A DNA stretch of 64,000 nucleotides from Telmatactis stephensoni (GCA_029948255.1 JALIZF010001808.1:434001-498000), one strand, 5' to 3'. Shown: positions 22,655 to 35,100, counted from the first letter of the stretch. Translations and numbers: made by a program. Notes: generated by a model not told the origin, from the letters alone.

Positions 22655-25059
22655 CACAGGCACCCCAAGCTCTGTTTTAGTTAGGGTGTTTTACGCGCGC
22701 GGTGATTATTAGTTTGGGCTACCTGTGTCGTTTGTCAATTTTATTAAGACCATTGGGAGTAAAAAATATCTCGCTAAAAATCGATAAAATTCTGAAAACT
22801 TGAATAAAATGACTCTTTTCTTATTTAGATTAGAACTTTTGGAGTCTTTTGGGCTGGTTTTTGGACTCATTTGTGCGCGTTTTGTGGGTTTTTGGCGATT
22901 CTCCTTTTCACACTGGTTCTTTCTAGTACTATATTAACTAAAGGCTGGCAACTTCGCCTCCTTACCATCACGAACCGTTTTTGAATCTCCGACAAAATAT
23001 CCCTAGAAATCGCTTCTCTCGCTAAAACAACACCACAAACACACTGGCAGATAATCACTCTACCGAGAAACGAAGAAAAAAAGACTACTTTATTAATGAC
23101 TTTATAGAAAACGAGAGAGGTTTTCAGTCAAGTTTTTTCAAAAATGGCTTTCTGCCGATGCTTGGCGGACTTGACTTAGTCAAAAACACAGGCTACCCAA
23201 ATTCCTTAAATGTGATTCGTCCGTGGTTACTAAGGAAAGGAACCAAATTTTCAATGAACCCTCGGGAGGGAGAGATCTCATTTCGTATCACAACGAAGAA
23301 ATATTAGAGGGGTGGGCTAGTCTGACAGTGTCTTACTGACCCCCTCCACCCTCATGCTCAAGTAATCGTGAATAATGCTTCTTCGGCAAAAAGGCTGCCT
23401 TCGAACTTTTAGTTTTTAAAATTGTTTATGCTCAATTTTTTTAAATTTAAAGACTTCAAAAATCCTGATTTCGATGACCAAAAGCACAGAAGTCGTGGCT
23501 ATCTAAAAGTGAGTGAAACAGTATTTTCTTTTAGCTGAATGTAGACTTTATAAACTCATCGGGCGATGCATTTTGTGGTCCATACAAAACCGAGAGGTAC
23601 CCATTCACTTTTGCTTTCCTTCGGTTTTCACAACTTTTGACAATCGCTGATATGTTAGCTATAACAATAATTGATATAAAATCATGAGTAAAGCAAGACG
23701 GTGACGTGCCAAAAGAGGGAATTCACGCGAAGCTCGACAAAGAAAAACTGAAGTGCCACAACGTTTTTGAATTTTGCCAGCATTTGAGTCGGAAAATCAC
23801 TGTGGAAAAAAGGGGTGTTACACATCAAATATCATTCTCCTTTTGCTTTTATGATAACAAATCAAAACAAATCTAACCAATGTTGAAAACATGACAAAAT
23901 CAACACTTTGTCGAACTTTGTGACAGTAGTTTTTCAGTCAAAGCAAAACTGAATGGCGGCCTCTCACTTTACCCTCAGTCTTGTACTTCAGAAGCATTTT
24001 CCTCTACGTTTTCAAAAAAAGATAATTATTCATCAGTGAACCTACCTTCTAAGAAGTGTTTTTGTTTGAACTGGAGGGTTATTTTGATAGTGAAAGTTTT
24101 TTTCTGTTCACTAAATTCTTCTTCTTAACTTTGGACCACAAAATGCATCGCCCGGTGAGTTCATAAAGTCCACATTCAGCGAAAAGAAAATACTGTTTCA
24201 CTCACTTTTAGATAGCCACGACTTCTGTGCTTTTGGTCATCGAAATCAGGATTTTTGAAGTCATTAAATTTAAAAAAATTGAGCATCAACAATTTTAAAA
24301 ACTAAAAGTTCGAAGGCAGCCTTTTTGCCAAAGAAGCATTATTCACGATTACTTGAGCATGAGGGTGGAGGGGGTCAGTAAGACACTGTCAGACTAGCCC
24401 ACCCCTCTAATATTTCTTCGTTGTGATACGAAATGAGATCTCTCCCTCCCGAGGGTTCATTGAAAATTTGGTTCCTTTCCTTAGTAACCACGGACGAATC
24501 ACATTTAAGGAATTTGGGTAGCCTGTGTTTTTGACTAAGTCAAGTCCGCCAAGCATCGACAGAAAGCCATTTTTGAAAAAACTTGACTGAAAACCTCTCT
24601 CGTTTTCTATAAAGTCATTAATAAAGTAGTCTTTTTTTCTTCGTTTCTCGGTAGAGTGATTATCTGCCAGTGTGTTTGTGGTGTTGTTTTAGCGAGAGAA
24701 GCGATTTCTAGGGATATTTTGTCGGAGATTCAAAAACGGTTCGTGATGGTAAGGAGGCGAAGTTGCCAGCCTTTAGTTAATATAGTACTAGAAAGAACCA
24801 GTGTGAAAAGGAGAATCGCCAAAAACCCACAAAACGCGCACAAATGAGTCCAAAAACCAGCCCAAAAGACTCCAAAAGTTCTAATCTAAATAAGAAAAGA
24901 GTCATTTTATTCAAGTTTTCAGAATTTTATCGATTTTTAGCGAGATATTTTTTACTCCCAATGGTCTTAATAAAATTGACAAACCACACAGGTAGCCCAA
25001 ACTAATAATCACCGCGCGCGTAAAACACCCTAACTAAAACAGAGCTTGGGGTGCCTGTG
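22655..25059. mobile_element. 2.4-kb foldback transposon with 927-bp inverted arms
   Basis: The left arm (22655-23581) and right arm (24133-25059) are near-identical inverted copies, both 927 bp, separated by a 551-bp unique centre. The termini are CACAGGCACC and GGTGCCTGTG. AAATAAT occurs directly outside both ends (22648-22654 and 25060-25066), a 7-bp target-site duplication. Each arm encodes the same 63-codon reading frame on opposite strands, a consequence of the duplication. No transposase is recognised in arms or centre, so it is a non-autonomous element of undetermined superfamily. It lies between the starts of RPL37A and PSMC3IP. Confidence 0.9.
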
Positions 25060-25177
25060 AAATAATCTCATTTCCCGCGAATTTTGTTTTGGTTTTTGAA
25101 CTGAAAACTTTTTGTCTGAATGAAAATCCCATATTTTTGAACGTGTAAGTCATAAATTCTTGTCTGCCTATGTGAGA

Positions 25178-28100
25178 ATGAGTAAAAAGGATTCTGAAGG
25201 TATGTGAAGTTCAGATCGAGGCGAAATCAATTTTCGTGTGAGCATTTTGTTGACAGAGACCTGAAGCTTGCGATAAATTTTCTTTTCGTTCTTTAAGCTT
25301 ATATTTTAATGTACACTTACCTTACTTCTTTTCAAGCTGAAGAGGCAGTTCTATCTTACCTTACAAAAAACAATAGACCTTACAGCGCAGGTGAGATAAA
25401 GCCTTATTTAAAGGCAATTTTTAGATTCGTGTCATTCAAGTAACAAAGTCATTAACAATGTTTTTTGTTTGTTTGTTTGTTTATTGAGCTTATTTTAATT
25501 TCTTTAGTGGACATATTCACTAACTTGCACAAAGCATATGGAAAGACAGTAAGTATTGCTTCATTGATTTCCTAGCTATTTTCCGTGCATTCACTACCTG
25601 CTTGAGCTGAATTCATTTGAATCAAGTTCCAAAAATAGAATAATTATAGAATACCCTGCAAATGATATTCATGCAGCAGTTTTTTTTAAAATGGAAACAC
25701 AATAGGATGAATATCATTAATAGGTCATTTGCGGGGTATTCAGCGACTATTATTGTCCCCCAAAATCGGAAATGGGCAAGGATGTTCGTTGTACCTTTTA
25801 GGGGTCAAAATCAGTGATTTGGTACCTTTTAGGGTGTCTCAGACTTAAGTGGAGTACCAGAGAACTAGCTGGTACCTTTTAGGGTGTTTTTCGGTAAATA
25901 AAATACCTAAAATAAGCATTACTGGAATGATTTTAATGACCTGACTTGTGTCTCTTGAGCATTATTGATAAAGGAGTTTTTTTTATTTTTTGGATTCTTT
26001 GATTTTTGTTATTAGATTGGTACCTTTTAGGGATAGAAATCAATTTTTGAAATTTCCAACAAGCATCCCCACTTCTTATATATAGGAGTCCCCCCAGGCT
26101 ATAGTTGTACCCCAAAATAGCCCAAAGAAGGGGTGACATACCAAATATAGCTGGTGATGGTGTTATTAGTGTGCACACAGTCTTAGTCTTCTTATCTGAG
26201 TGCAAGGAAATTATACACTTTGATTGATTTTGTGTTTGTTAGGCTGTACAAAAAAGTTTAGAACATCTTGCAAGTAAAGGAAAAATCCAAGAAAAAGTTT
26301 ATGGCAAACAAAAAGTTTATGCCCCTTTACAGGTACAACCTGTTTGAAAAAACCTAGACAGTTTGAGATCTGAATCTGAATCTGAGTAAGACAAAAGCAA
26401 ATATATTGTTGGTAAGAACTTAGAATGAATTATTGTCAGTATAAAGTGATAAGAGTATGAATGGATGGTATTAAAAATATTTAAAGATAAGACTCATTCT
26501 CACAATTCTATTTGGTTTCAGATTCAGATCAAGATCAGATTTAGATACAGATTCAGATCTCAGACTGTCTGTAGACGTTTTTTTTTACTCTATATATCCA
26601 TATAAAATAGGAGACTAGGTATTTAGTTTGTGTTCTTATCCATTGTTCTACTCTACTCTACTCTACTCTACTCTACTCTACTCTACTCTACTCTACTCTA
26701 CTCTACTCTACTCTACTCTACTCTACTCTACTCTACTCTACTCTACTCTCTACTCTACTCTACTCTACTCTACTCTACTCTACTCTGCTCTGCTCTGCTC
26801 TGCTCTGCTCTACTCTGCTCTGCTCTGCTCTGCTCTGCTCTGCTCTGCTCTGCTCTACTCTACTCTACTCTACTCTACATTACTCAACTCTACTCTACAG
26901 CTACTCTACTCTACTTTACTTTACTTCTAGGACCAATTTGGTGATTATGATGAAGGAAAGATTAAGAAACTTGATGCACAAGTAACAGAGCTTCAAACAA
27001 AACTCAAAACTCTGCAAGAAACATACAAGTCCAATGAAGCTGGTAAGTATTACAGTGTGAAGCTCCCAAAGTATGACTAGCACTGCAATATATTTGCATT
27101 CTTTTGTAAGAGCAATCATCCAAATCAGCATCTGAAGATTCTCTTATCTTATATCTTATCTACAAGTACTAATTTGAGGATGGTGAGACAAAAATATATG
27201 AGTACAGTAACACTGGTCACAGTTTTGAGTAGTCTCCCTCGCAGCCTTGTTTAGCCTCGTCACGCAACGCTCCCTCAGAAAAACACGGCTGCTTCAACAG
27301 GCGCAACATTCCATTCCAAGTCGTTAACCAATCAGAGCTTGACTCTCAAAATCAAGGAGTCATTCGCGCCAAAAGGTCTACATATAGCATTCCGTTGACT
27401 TGGAGAATAATTGGATTAACCTCGGATCCCAAAACAACAGCTAGTTTACAAACACTTCACTTCGTTGCATTCGAAGTATCTGGTATTATTTGAGAAATAT
27501 ACAAAGAAGAAAGTTTTACTGATCTTCCATCTGTATGTATCTTTTCGTATTGAAAAATTTGAAACTTATTTTTGGTAGTGCAATGTTTACTCTCTTTGTG
27601 GTGTTGACAGATATAAAACTCATTTCCGGAACACGGGAAATGGACCGTTTGCTGATGTATCTTCTGATTGGACAACAATACAATTGGAATGGAATGTTGC
27701 GCCTGTTGAAGCAGCCTTGTTTTTCCGAGGGAGCGTTGCGTGACGAGGCTAAACAAGGCTGCGAGGGAGACTAAGTTTTGAGCTTCATGCTATAAAAAGT
27801 TTCTAATCTAATGTTATGTATTGTGTTTTAAAATTTCACGAAATTCAATATAAAACATTATTTTATTAGAGCTTAAAAAGCTCAACAGCAGCTTAACAAC
27901 TGAAGAAGCTACAGCAAAACTAAAAGAAGTTCATTCTAAGGTACATCTACCATTTAGTTTTTGACATGCCCAGCTTATTTGCTGCATGAGTTTAATATTG
28001 TCTTGATTACTTCTAGTCCTGTGTTCATATCTGATTTATTTATTCTCTTAGTGTGAGGTATATGAAAAAAGACTTTCAAAAATCAAAAATGGTAAGTGTG

Positions 28101-29239
28101 TAAAATGGAAACTTCAAATTTAGGGACCCATCATTATTTTTCATGGGTAGGGACTGCTCAACCTTTGCTTCCCCCCCCCCCCCCCCCCCCCCCCACCACC
28201 ACACACACACACATACACACACTAGACTATTCATACAGAGCACGTAATTTCAAGTTGGTCAACAAGGTATAGTTCAACTTGAACTTTGAAAATTTGGAAC
28301 AAACTCCAAAAAAATGTGAAATGTGAAATGCAATATGACAAAGTGTTTACATGTTTATAAATTTCTTCAATAGCTGACAACCATGTTACACCAGAAGTCA
28401 AAGACAAAGTGAGTATTTGTAGCCTTTAGCTTTCTTTACATCTATAAATGTGCGGACATTAAATTTTTCAACCAAAATGTTTTCCTTTCTTAGATCTACA
28501 AAAACCACAAGGTTGCAGTTGATTTGTGGAGAAAAAGAAAAAGGATGGTAAAGAGAAATGGATTTTGTTCTAAATTGGGAAACAAAGGGTTTTGTACTAA
28601 AAAAATAATAACAATTTCATACTTATATTGAATGAATGCACACTAATAAAACTACTAATAATTTCTATACTTAGGAAACTTAGTGAGTAGTACAAAATAT
28701 TTTATTAGCATTATTATTAGCCTGGTCCTATTGTGTAGTTCTAGAAAATATCCATACCCCCACCATGGAGGGAATTGGAAATTCTGGAGGGGAGAGGGGT
28801 CAGAGAAAGAACAAAATTACAGAGTTGGTGTGGTGAGAAATGGAAGTTCCAGAGGACAGGGGGTCCATTTACAAATTCCCTCCATGGTGGGGGTATGGAT
28901 ATTTTCTGGAACTACACATTCTCAATTCTTCCTAGCAGAGAAAATGGGAGAGAGAGAGAGAGACCTGGTTTGTCTGGGCCCTTGAAAGTTACTTTGGTAG
29001 CAAAAATGCTCACCTATATAATATCTATATAATCTTTGCTTGTTTGCAGTGTACAGACATCATAAGCTCTATACTTGAGAACTACCCAAAATCAAAGAAA
29101 CAACTGATTGTGAGTACAGAACAACTGTGACATCTTCAAATGGTTCATAGTTCATTGTTGATGAATGATTCTTGCTTTCTAGGAAGATATTGGCGTTGAA
29201 ACTGATGAGGAATACAATGCTGTTCTTCCCAAAAAATAA
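25178..29239 (+). CDS. PSMC3IP: PSMC3-interacting protein / HOP2 homologue
   Basis: Meiotic recombination co-factor that acts with MND1 to stimulate DMC1/RAD51 strand exchange. Eleven exons join in frame to 211 aa (human protein about 217): 25178-25199, 25337-25390, 25508-25548, 26243-26332, 26931-27042, 27870-27940, 28052-28091, 28374-28408, 28494-28547, 29050-29109, 29183-29239. The N-terminal winged helix is visible (EEAVLSYLTKNNRPYSAVDI, then AVQKSLEHLASKGKI and EKVYGKQKVY). A leucine-zipper coiled coil follows (LDAQVTELQTKLKTLQETY), and then a basic C-terminal part (YKNHKVAVDLWRKRKRM) ending ENYPKSKKQLIEDIGVETDE. The gene is divergent from RPL37A and convergent with SLC25A1. The stop codon lies inside an AATAAA (29235-29240). 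Confidence 0.96.
26646..26925. repeat. (CTCTA)n pentanucleotide satellite at a 3' splice site
   Basis: About 50 CTCTA units with a block of CTCTG variants (26785-26855) and some decay at the right end. It runs to within a few bases of the PSMC3IP acceptor (ttacttctag, exon from 26931) and so provides the polypyrimidine context of that splice site. Length variation here could affect splicing. Confidence 0.95.
27230..27773. mobile_element. Mutator-like MITE with 9-bp duplication
   Basis: The inverted repeats are ~90 bp, opening TAGTCTCCCTCGCAGCCTTG and closing with the complement. AGTTTTGAG is present immediately outside both ends (27221-27229 and 27774-27782). A perfect 9-bp duplication with long terminal repeats is the signature of Mutator-like elements. 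It has no transposase and lies in a PSMC3IP intron. Confidence 0.85.
28170..28222. repeat. Poly-C and (CA)n tract
   Basis: A run of about 23 C is followed by CA/CACA repeats in a PSMC3IP intron. Simple sequence. Confidence 0.9.
28734..28916. mobile_element. Foldback MITE in PSMC3IP intron
   Basis: The inverted arms are ~45 bp: TGTAGTTCTAGAAAATATCC and CCCCCACCATGGAGGGAATT at the left, complements at the right ending GAACTACA, with only scattered mismatches. No convincing target-site duplication is visible. Confidence 0.7.
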
Positions 29240-29240
29240 A
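29235..29240 (+). terminator. PSMC3IP poly(A) signal overlapping the stop codon
   Basis: AATAAA at 29235-29240 contains the TAA stop at 29237-29239. If used, cleavage would leave a 3' UTR of only about 15-30 nt. No nearer alternative AATAAA is seen in the next 100 nt. Confidence 0.5.
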
Positions 29241-29391
29241 ATATATCTGGATTAAAAATATGCACATTTCTTTGCCAACACTATCTTCAAGATGTTGGAA
29301 CTTCAAGCCAAAATTTATTTGGATTCTGACAGCATTAATGCCATAGCTGTTTAAAAAGCTTTATATGATTATTTTTCTTTGGGCATACAAC

Positions 29392-29985
29392 TACCCTGGG
29401 CTCCAGGGGTTTATTACTCGCTTTCCTTAGAGAGTTGGCGAGCGCCGAAGGCGCGAGAAGCGAAAATAAACCCCTGGGCGCACGAGTTAACCGTTTGAAA
29501 GCGCCGAGCCAATCAGAGCACTACCTTCAAGAATTTGAAGGTAACTCTGTGATTGGCTAAAACACTGAGTAGCGATTTGATTGGATGATTCGTTCAGCCG
29601 GTTCTATTTTGCCACATCCGGCGTTGTATTACAAGCGTTACTAGTGTTGACGTTATGGCGAGTAAAAGACGCGTTTTAAAAATACTATATACATTTATGC
29701 CGGTTTATTGTTATTTTTCAAACTAATGTTTCTTATTTGAGCTGAGTTTGACTTTTTCTCCCACTTAAACCCTTACAAATTATACATTTTTCAATCCACT
29801 GTGTTTGCGTGACCTCACGGTGACCTAAAACCGGTTTAGCCATGTTTCCAAATAAGGCAAATCGTTTATAAACAACATAGAAGTGAGATTTGTAACTGCC
29901 GCAGCCAGGGGTTTCTCGTCGTGTGACTCTCCTATCAAGTAAATAAACATCGGAACATGACCATAAACCCCTGGAACCCAGGGTA
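29392..29985. mobile_element. Mutator-like MITE with 9-bp duplication (second family)
   Basis: Inverted ends TACCCTGGGCTCCAGGGGTT and the complement (one mismatch) are flanked by GCATACAAC on both sides (29383-29391 and 29986-29994), a perfect 9-bp duplication. No transposase. It is inserted just downstream of PSMC3IP. The ends differ from those of 27230-27773. Confidence 0.85.
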
Positions 29986-30666
29986 GCATACAACTTGAAT
30001 AAGAATAAGATTACGAGAAAATTTGTCATTGTTTGGACTTTGTATATTTTGGCCTCAATTCAAAGGCCATCAACAGCAAACTAAGCTAACAATCTAATAT
30101 CAATAACCTCATTCTTATTCATATAATTGCATTGACCCCCAAGAAAACAAACTCACTGCCATTATAGATGGTTTGTTAACTTTCATATATTTTTCGAGAT
30201 GTGTACAGGACATATTTGCATGTAAATGACATTGTATATGAATGACTTGCTACACGCATATGGATGTGTTTAACATTTCCACCATTAATTGCCAGTTTCT
30301 ACTTAGAGCTCGGCCTATACTCATAGCAGATCTTTATCTTTGTCAATCTAAGTACCACCATACAGCCTACACTTTGCAATTAAGCCTGGCTTTCACTAGC
30401 CACACAAGCACAAGTGGCATAATGCTCCATTTTCATTGAGATAACATGGACACAAGCATAAGTGCAAGCACAAAAATAAAGGAAAATGTTTGATCCTTGA
30501 TTTTTGATCCTTTTAGTGAAAGTCAGGCCTTAAGCTTAGTTTTCACAAGTGATGAAAGCAGAACTGGAGTCAACATATATGCAGACTCAGTAAGTACCAG
30601 GGGCAGATCCAGGGGGGTTTCTTGGGTGCCTGGGAACCCCCTTTCTCATCCTAAAAATAAAATATA

Positions 30667-30925
30667 AGGAGACAGCATGGCCAAGTGGTCAGAGCGTTGG
30701 TCTCGCAATCTGGCGGTCCCAGGTTCGATTCCCGCTCTGGTCACTAGCCGAGACTGAATTTGTTCCGATTTCGATTAGTTCAAATTCAGTTTCTCGGCCA
30801 TGCTTGTAATATAGCCAACTGGTTTGCCTCCTTGCCAGTTGGGATTCTTAATCCATTTATGTTTGATTTATATGATTTAGTTAGGAAAATTGTAAATTGA
30901 GCTGAAAAGCCCTGTTGAGGGAGTC
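30667..30925 (+). mobile_element. tRNA-derived SINE
   Basis: The tRNA-like head has A box TGGCCAAGTGGTCAGAGC and B box GGTTCGATTCC. A body follows that itself holds an inverted pair (agactgaatttg and caaattcagtttct). The T-stem and acceptor stem do not pair well, which argues against a functional tRNA. The gene-free stretch 29240-32196 contains only repeats of this kind. Confidence 0.7.
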
Positions 30926-31044
30926 TCAATCATGTATGTAAAACATTTTTATGTCGAGAAAGAAAAATATCAAGAACAAGATAAATGTGAAGTCTGAGCC
31001 CTGGATCCCCCCTGAGTACTGTCCACTGTCTTCTTTCACACATA

Positions 31045-31309
31045 CAGTCATTCTCAAAAAGGTTGTCCAGAAGAAAAGACCTTTAGTTGTGAATAAACAC
31101 ATTTGCATATGTCACATTTTCAATTTTCTGGCAAGAATTTTAACTTTAGCTGCAAAACTACAATCCATTATACACAATATATAATATGCAATGTACTTTG
31201 GTATTTTGAAATGAAATTCTTGCGAGAAAATTGAAAATGTGATATATGCAAATGAGTTTATTAAGGACTAAACTTCTTTTCATCTGGACAACCTTTTTGA
31301 GAACAACTG
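31045..31309. mobile_element. Tc1/mariner-like MITE (TA duplication)
   Basis: The inverted repeats are ~100 bp, beginning CAGTCATTCTCAAAAAGGTT and ending AACCTTTTTGAGAACAACTG, with TA at 31043-31044 and 31310-31311. The CAGT start and TA target site are typical of Tc1/mariner. Two small frames on opposite strands in the arms are not coding. Confidence 0.75.
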
Positions 31310-31455
31310 TATATACTAGGGAAGAAATTCAACACCAAGTTGCTTCTGCTTTTGTTGCTCATGAAAACCAGGCAGTAGTCTTACGGTGCATTGTACAATT
31401 GTTTCAGGTTAGCCTCCTCCGCAGGCAACCTTTTGAATTAGGGAATTAGGCTTGA

Positions 31456-31548
31456 ATTGGGCTTCCTGTGCAAAAATTAGGGAAGAAAAAGACTTTTACC
31501 CACCCCCATTTCGTGCCAGTCCTCTCAGAGATCCCACAGGAAACCCAA
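31456..31548. repeat. Short foldback with GGGCTTCCTGTG ends
   Basis: TTGGGCTTCCTGTG (31457-31470) faces CACAGGAAACCC (31535-31546) at 64 nt. Equivalent inverted pairs occur at 41249-41287 and 49261-49293, and single copies at 44266-44277 and 59348-59359. It is a recurrent motif family of unknown nature. Confidence 0.55.
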
Positions 31549-32196
31549 AAGCAGCAATAAAACTCAAAAGAGTTGCTAGTTTCAGGTGTAAAATAATAAG
31601 GATTAGTCAAAAAATTAAAACACAAAATTAAGACTGTATACCAGTTTTTTTATTTCAATCAAAGTTTCATTTTTAAAATAAATCCCTTGTACCTTAACTT
31701 CTACACCAGACACACCTCAAGGCTTTCAATCTATTTGATTTTCATTTAGCAGATATTTTCCCTTTACCATCGTGACAAGTAAGTTAATAGCTAATTTAAT
31801 AAATTTTATGAAGTTTGGTGGCATTGGTTTGTATGTAATTAAAAATTCTGTAAAAATAATGTATTATTCCTATACACATCCAAGAACAATTATTTCATTG
31901 TATTTTGTTGAAAGACAAGGAACTGATTAGCAAAGTTCTGGAGTTATACACATGTATTTATGTGTCACTGCAAAACTAAATCAAATGTATTTCATATTTT
32001 AATCTACAATGTACATCCTTTTTTGGGTAATAGTATCTAATTAGGAGAGTTTTAGAAAAAAAAGTTTCCTGTTTGTACAATTTAAAGACTAGATTTACTT
32101 AACCCTCTAAGCCTTTTGCTCATAAGAAACCTGTACTTCACTACTGTAATCCAACCAGTTTTTTAGGGATAACAACTCTCTCTAAACAAATTTAAA

Positions 32197-35100
32197 TCAT
32201 TCTGTTTCCCAGACATAGTCCAAGACTTTCATGACTTGCTCATAAATTGTGAAAACAAATGCAACATCAAAGCAGACTCTACCAAGGCGTGGAACTGTTC
32301 CCTTGTAGAACCTAGTATTAAACATGAAATACACGTCAAATTTGACATTTCTAAGCTCAGGAAGAAAGGACTCAAAGTTGTTTGAAATTTGGACTATATA
32401 TGAAACATTTTTTCTCTTAGACTTTGAATCTTTCCTTTCTTGATCCACTACAAAATAGAATTATTATTAATAAAAGAGATGACATTCAATACTTCTTTCT
32501 ACAATGTACTTACGCTCTGGGGCCTTCATATTTAGCAATCCTGATAACACAATCTAAAGTATTTTTGTATTTGTGTGCCTCCAAACCCTACAGACAAGTC
32601 AAAAGAATATATCAATATCACTGGTTTATTTTTCACTAAGTGTGAGGTGTCATGTGTAATGCAAGAATGGAACACAAGATGACCAATAAAGGGTGTCTCA
32701 AAAGTTCATTCCCCTAATTTTTCATTATCTTATTTTGGCTAAAAGAAAAGTTGCCATTTTCTTGACATTCCATAAAAAAGTGTGTAGTCTTCCTAGTTTT
32801 AATCACTTTAAAAATTGAAGGTTCCAAAATGAAAACATCCCAAGAGTGGGTGGTTTTTAAACTTTGCAAATACTGGGTTCAAAAATAATGGTGTTGATTG
32901 ACTTCTCTGAATCTAAAAATCAATGTCCAGCAATTATTTGAAGAAATAACAAGATCAAGTAGGAGAAATAACAAGATATTTGCCATTAATTTCGTTAGTA
33001 CAATAAGGGGCAAGAAGAGAAAATTTGAATAATTATTATAAACAATAACATTCACAGACCAGTCTGTTGTTAAGAAAGGTCAGACCATTGCTAGCCAAGA
33101 ATTTCTGGCTTTCTTGAAGTCTTTTGTTAAAAATCACCAGGACTATTGATGTTTAGGCTGAGAATAGCCCAATGATAGTAATACGAATGATGTTTAAAAA
33201 TTCTTGAAAATTTTTTAAACATGATTCAAATTGGTTACTTGGGACATTTTTCATTTTGGAACCTTCAATTAAACACTATCCATTTAAATTTTAGGCCTAA
33301 CAACTAAGTATAGTACCTGCATTCTTGTCTTGACAACGTCAACTGGAGTATTTCCAAACACACTAGCTGCACCAGCAATACCACCAATAATAAACGTCCT
33401 AATTGAACCAATGTCTTTCTTGGGATCTCCACCTTGTAGCCAGTTCTTAAGGTTGGAATATACAAAAAACCTGATCATTTGATTGGTTCCTTGTTTGACA
33501 ACTGTGGCTGTTAGTCCTTTGTAGACCCCCAAAAATCCTGATGAAAAGAGCATGATGTATTTATTTATTACTTAATCCTGTAATAAAGGGTTATTAACCG
33601 AGCGTGAGGTCTGTATGATATCAGACCTAGGTCTTGACAGTACGGACTGAGCTCAGCGAGGTCTGTACAAAAAGACCGAGGTCTGATATTTTCCCATACA
33701 GACCGAGCAAACGAGGTTAATAACATTTATTATATGTCTTTGAGAAGTCCCGCTAAAACAATTGCCAAATGCCAAAACTTTTCTTTTCATTCAGGACAGT
33801 GGTCCTGATATGGCAAAATACAGACCATGCGTTAGCCAATCAGAATTCAGGAAATTATCTAGCCATATAATAAATGCATTTATTAACTTTTATGGAGCTT
33901 ATTCACACCAAATGTCTTGTTATTCTTGTAAATGTCTTGTTCTGGATGAATCAAAACAGAAGCATATTGTTTTTTTCAATTCTTTCCTTATAGAGGGGGA
34001 CGTAAGGATTTGTGATGACGCAGTTTTTTGTTACTTTTAAATGCGGTTTTGTGGTTATTTGTTGTTTTAAACTGCAGTTTTGCAGTTTTTGAAAACTAAC
34101 ATCATTTCTGTTGGAAAGTTTAAGTTGTTTGTTAGTAGTTTTGGCCAATGAAAGGTGAATTAAAGTGATTGAAAATGAGGTTTAGGTCTTCATTTGCTAT
34201 ATGTTTTCTTTGTATTCAGCTTGAAAAATCTTGATCCCAACACAACTTTAAGAAGAAGTCTTTTTACAATTCAAAAATCTGTTTTAAACAGGTATTTTAT
34301 CTTGGTACATCAGTTTTTAACTGGTACAAAAAGGATTTGAGTGTTAATTCAGAACAAAAATTTGGATATTTAAAACTCACACGAAGGTCTAGTTTTTGGC
34401 GCTTTTGGCCATTATTGCTTGTCATTGAAAAAAATCTCCTCTTAATGCCATTTCAACATAATTGTAACTCAACACAACCATATTCCAGACAATCTGTCCA
34501 GTCAGTAATTCAACACCAGACAGTGTGCGTCATGCAACACTTGTCTATACACCCGTAAGAATTAAGAGAGAGAAGGGCTGAAACAAACTATAGTATCCCT
34601 AATAATTATTATTACGCATTACATACACTGGTGTTATATTACAGGCTGGAAAGATTGTCTGGAAAATCAGTGCATTGCGTTTTGATTATTTTTGATGGTA
34701 TTAACAGATTATCATATGTTATGTGATCATTTTGTTTGCATTAAAGTCATCATACCAGGCTTCCTGTGGAGATTGTTAAATCAGGTTCTGTTCAATACAT
34801 AACACTGGACTCACTCACACACACACTCACTATCCAGGTTTACGTCATTAATTTTTCCACTGTTGTGGGTGTGACGGTGCATGGCCATTCTCAGAACGAA
34901 AAATAGAATGTTGCTCAAAAAAAATAGAATGTTGCTCAATATTCCAGGAACATAATTATTTTACTATCGTTTTATATTGAATGAATTGTTGCAAAGGCGT
35001 ATAGAAACCCTTTAAGAATAGTCTCACTTAATTTTGTTAGTTACACATCATAGCAACAGTCCATACCTTCCTGTTTTATGATTGTTCCTACACCACTGAA

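Noticed and set aside
22867..23058. 63-codon frame present identically here (-) and at 24656-24847 (+)
   Set aside because: It lies in the inverted arms of one transposon, so the two copies follow from the duplication. No recognisable domain and no codon-level evidence of selection.
26628..26944. Two ~100-codon Leu/Tyr/Ser-rich frames
   Set aside because: They are translations of the (CTCTA)n satellite in a PSMC3IP intron.
30667..30745. Possible tRNA gene with intact A and B boxes
   Set aside because: Acceptor and T stems do not pair, and a SINE body follows. Treated as a SINE.
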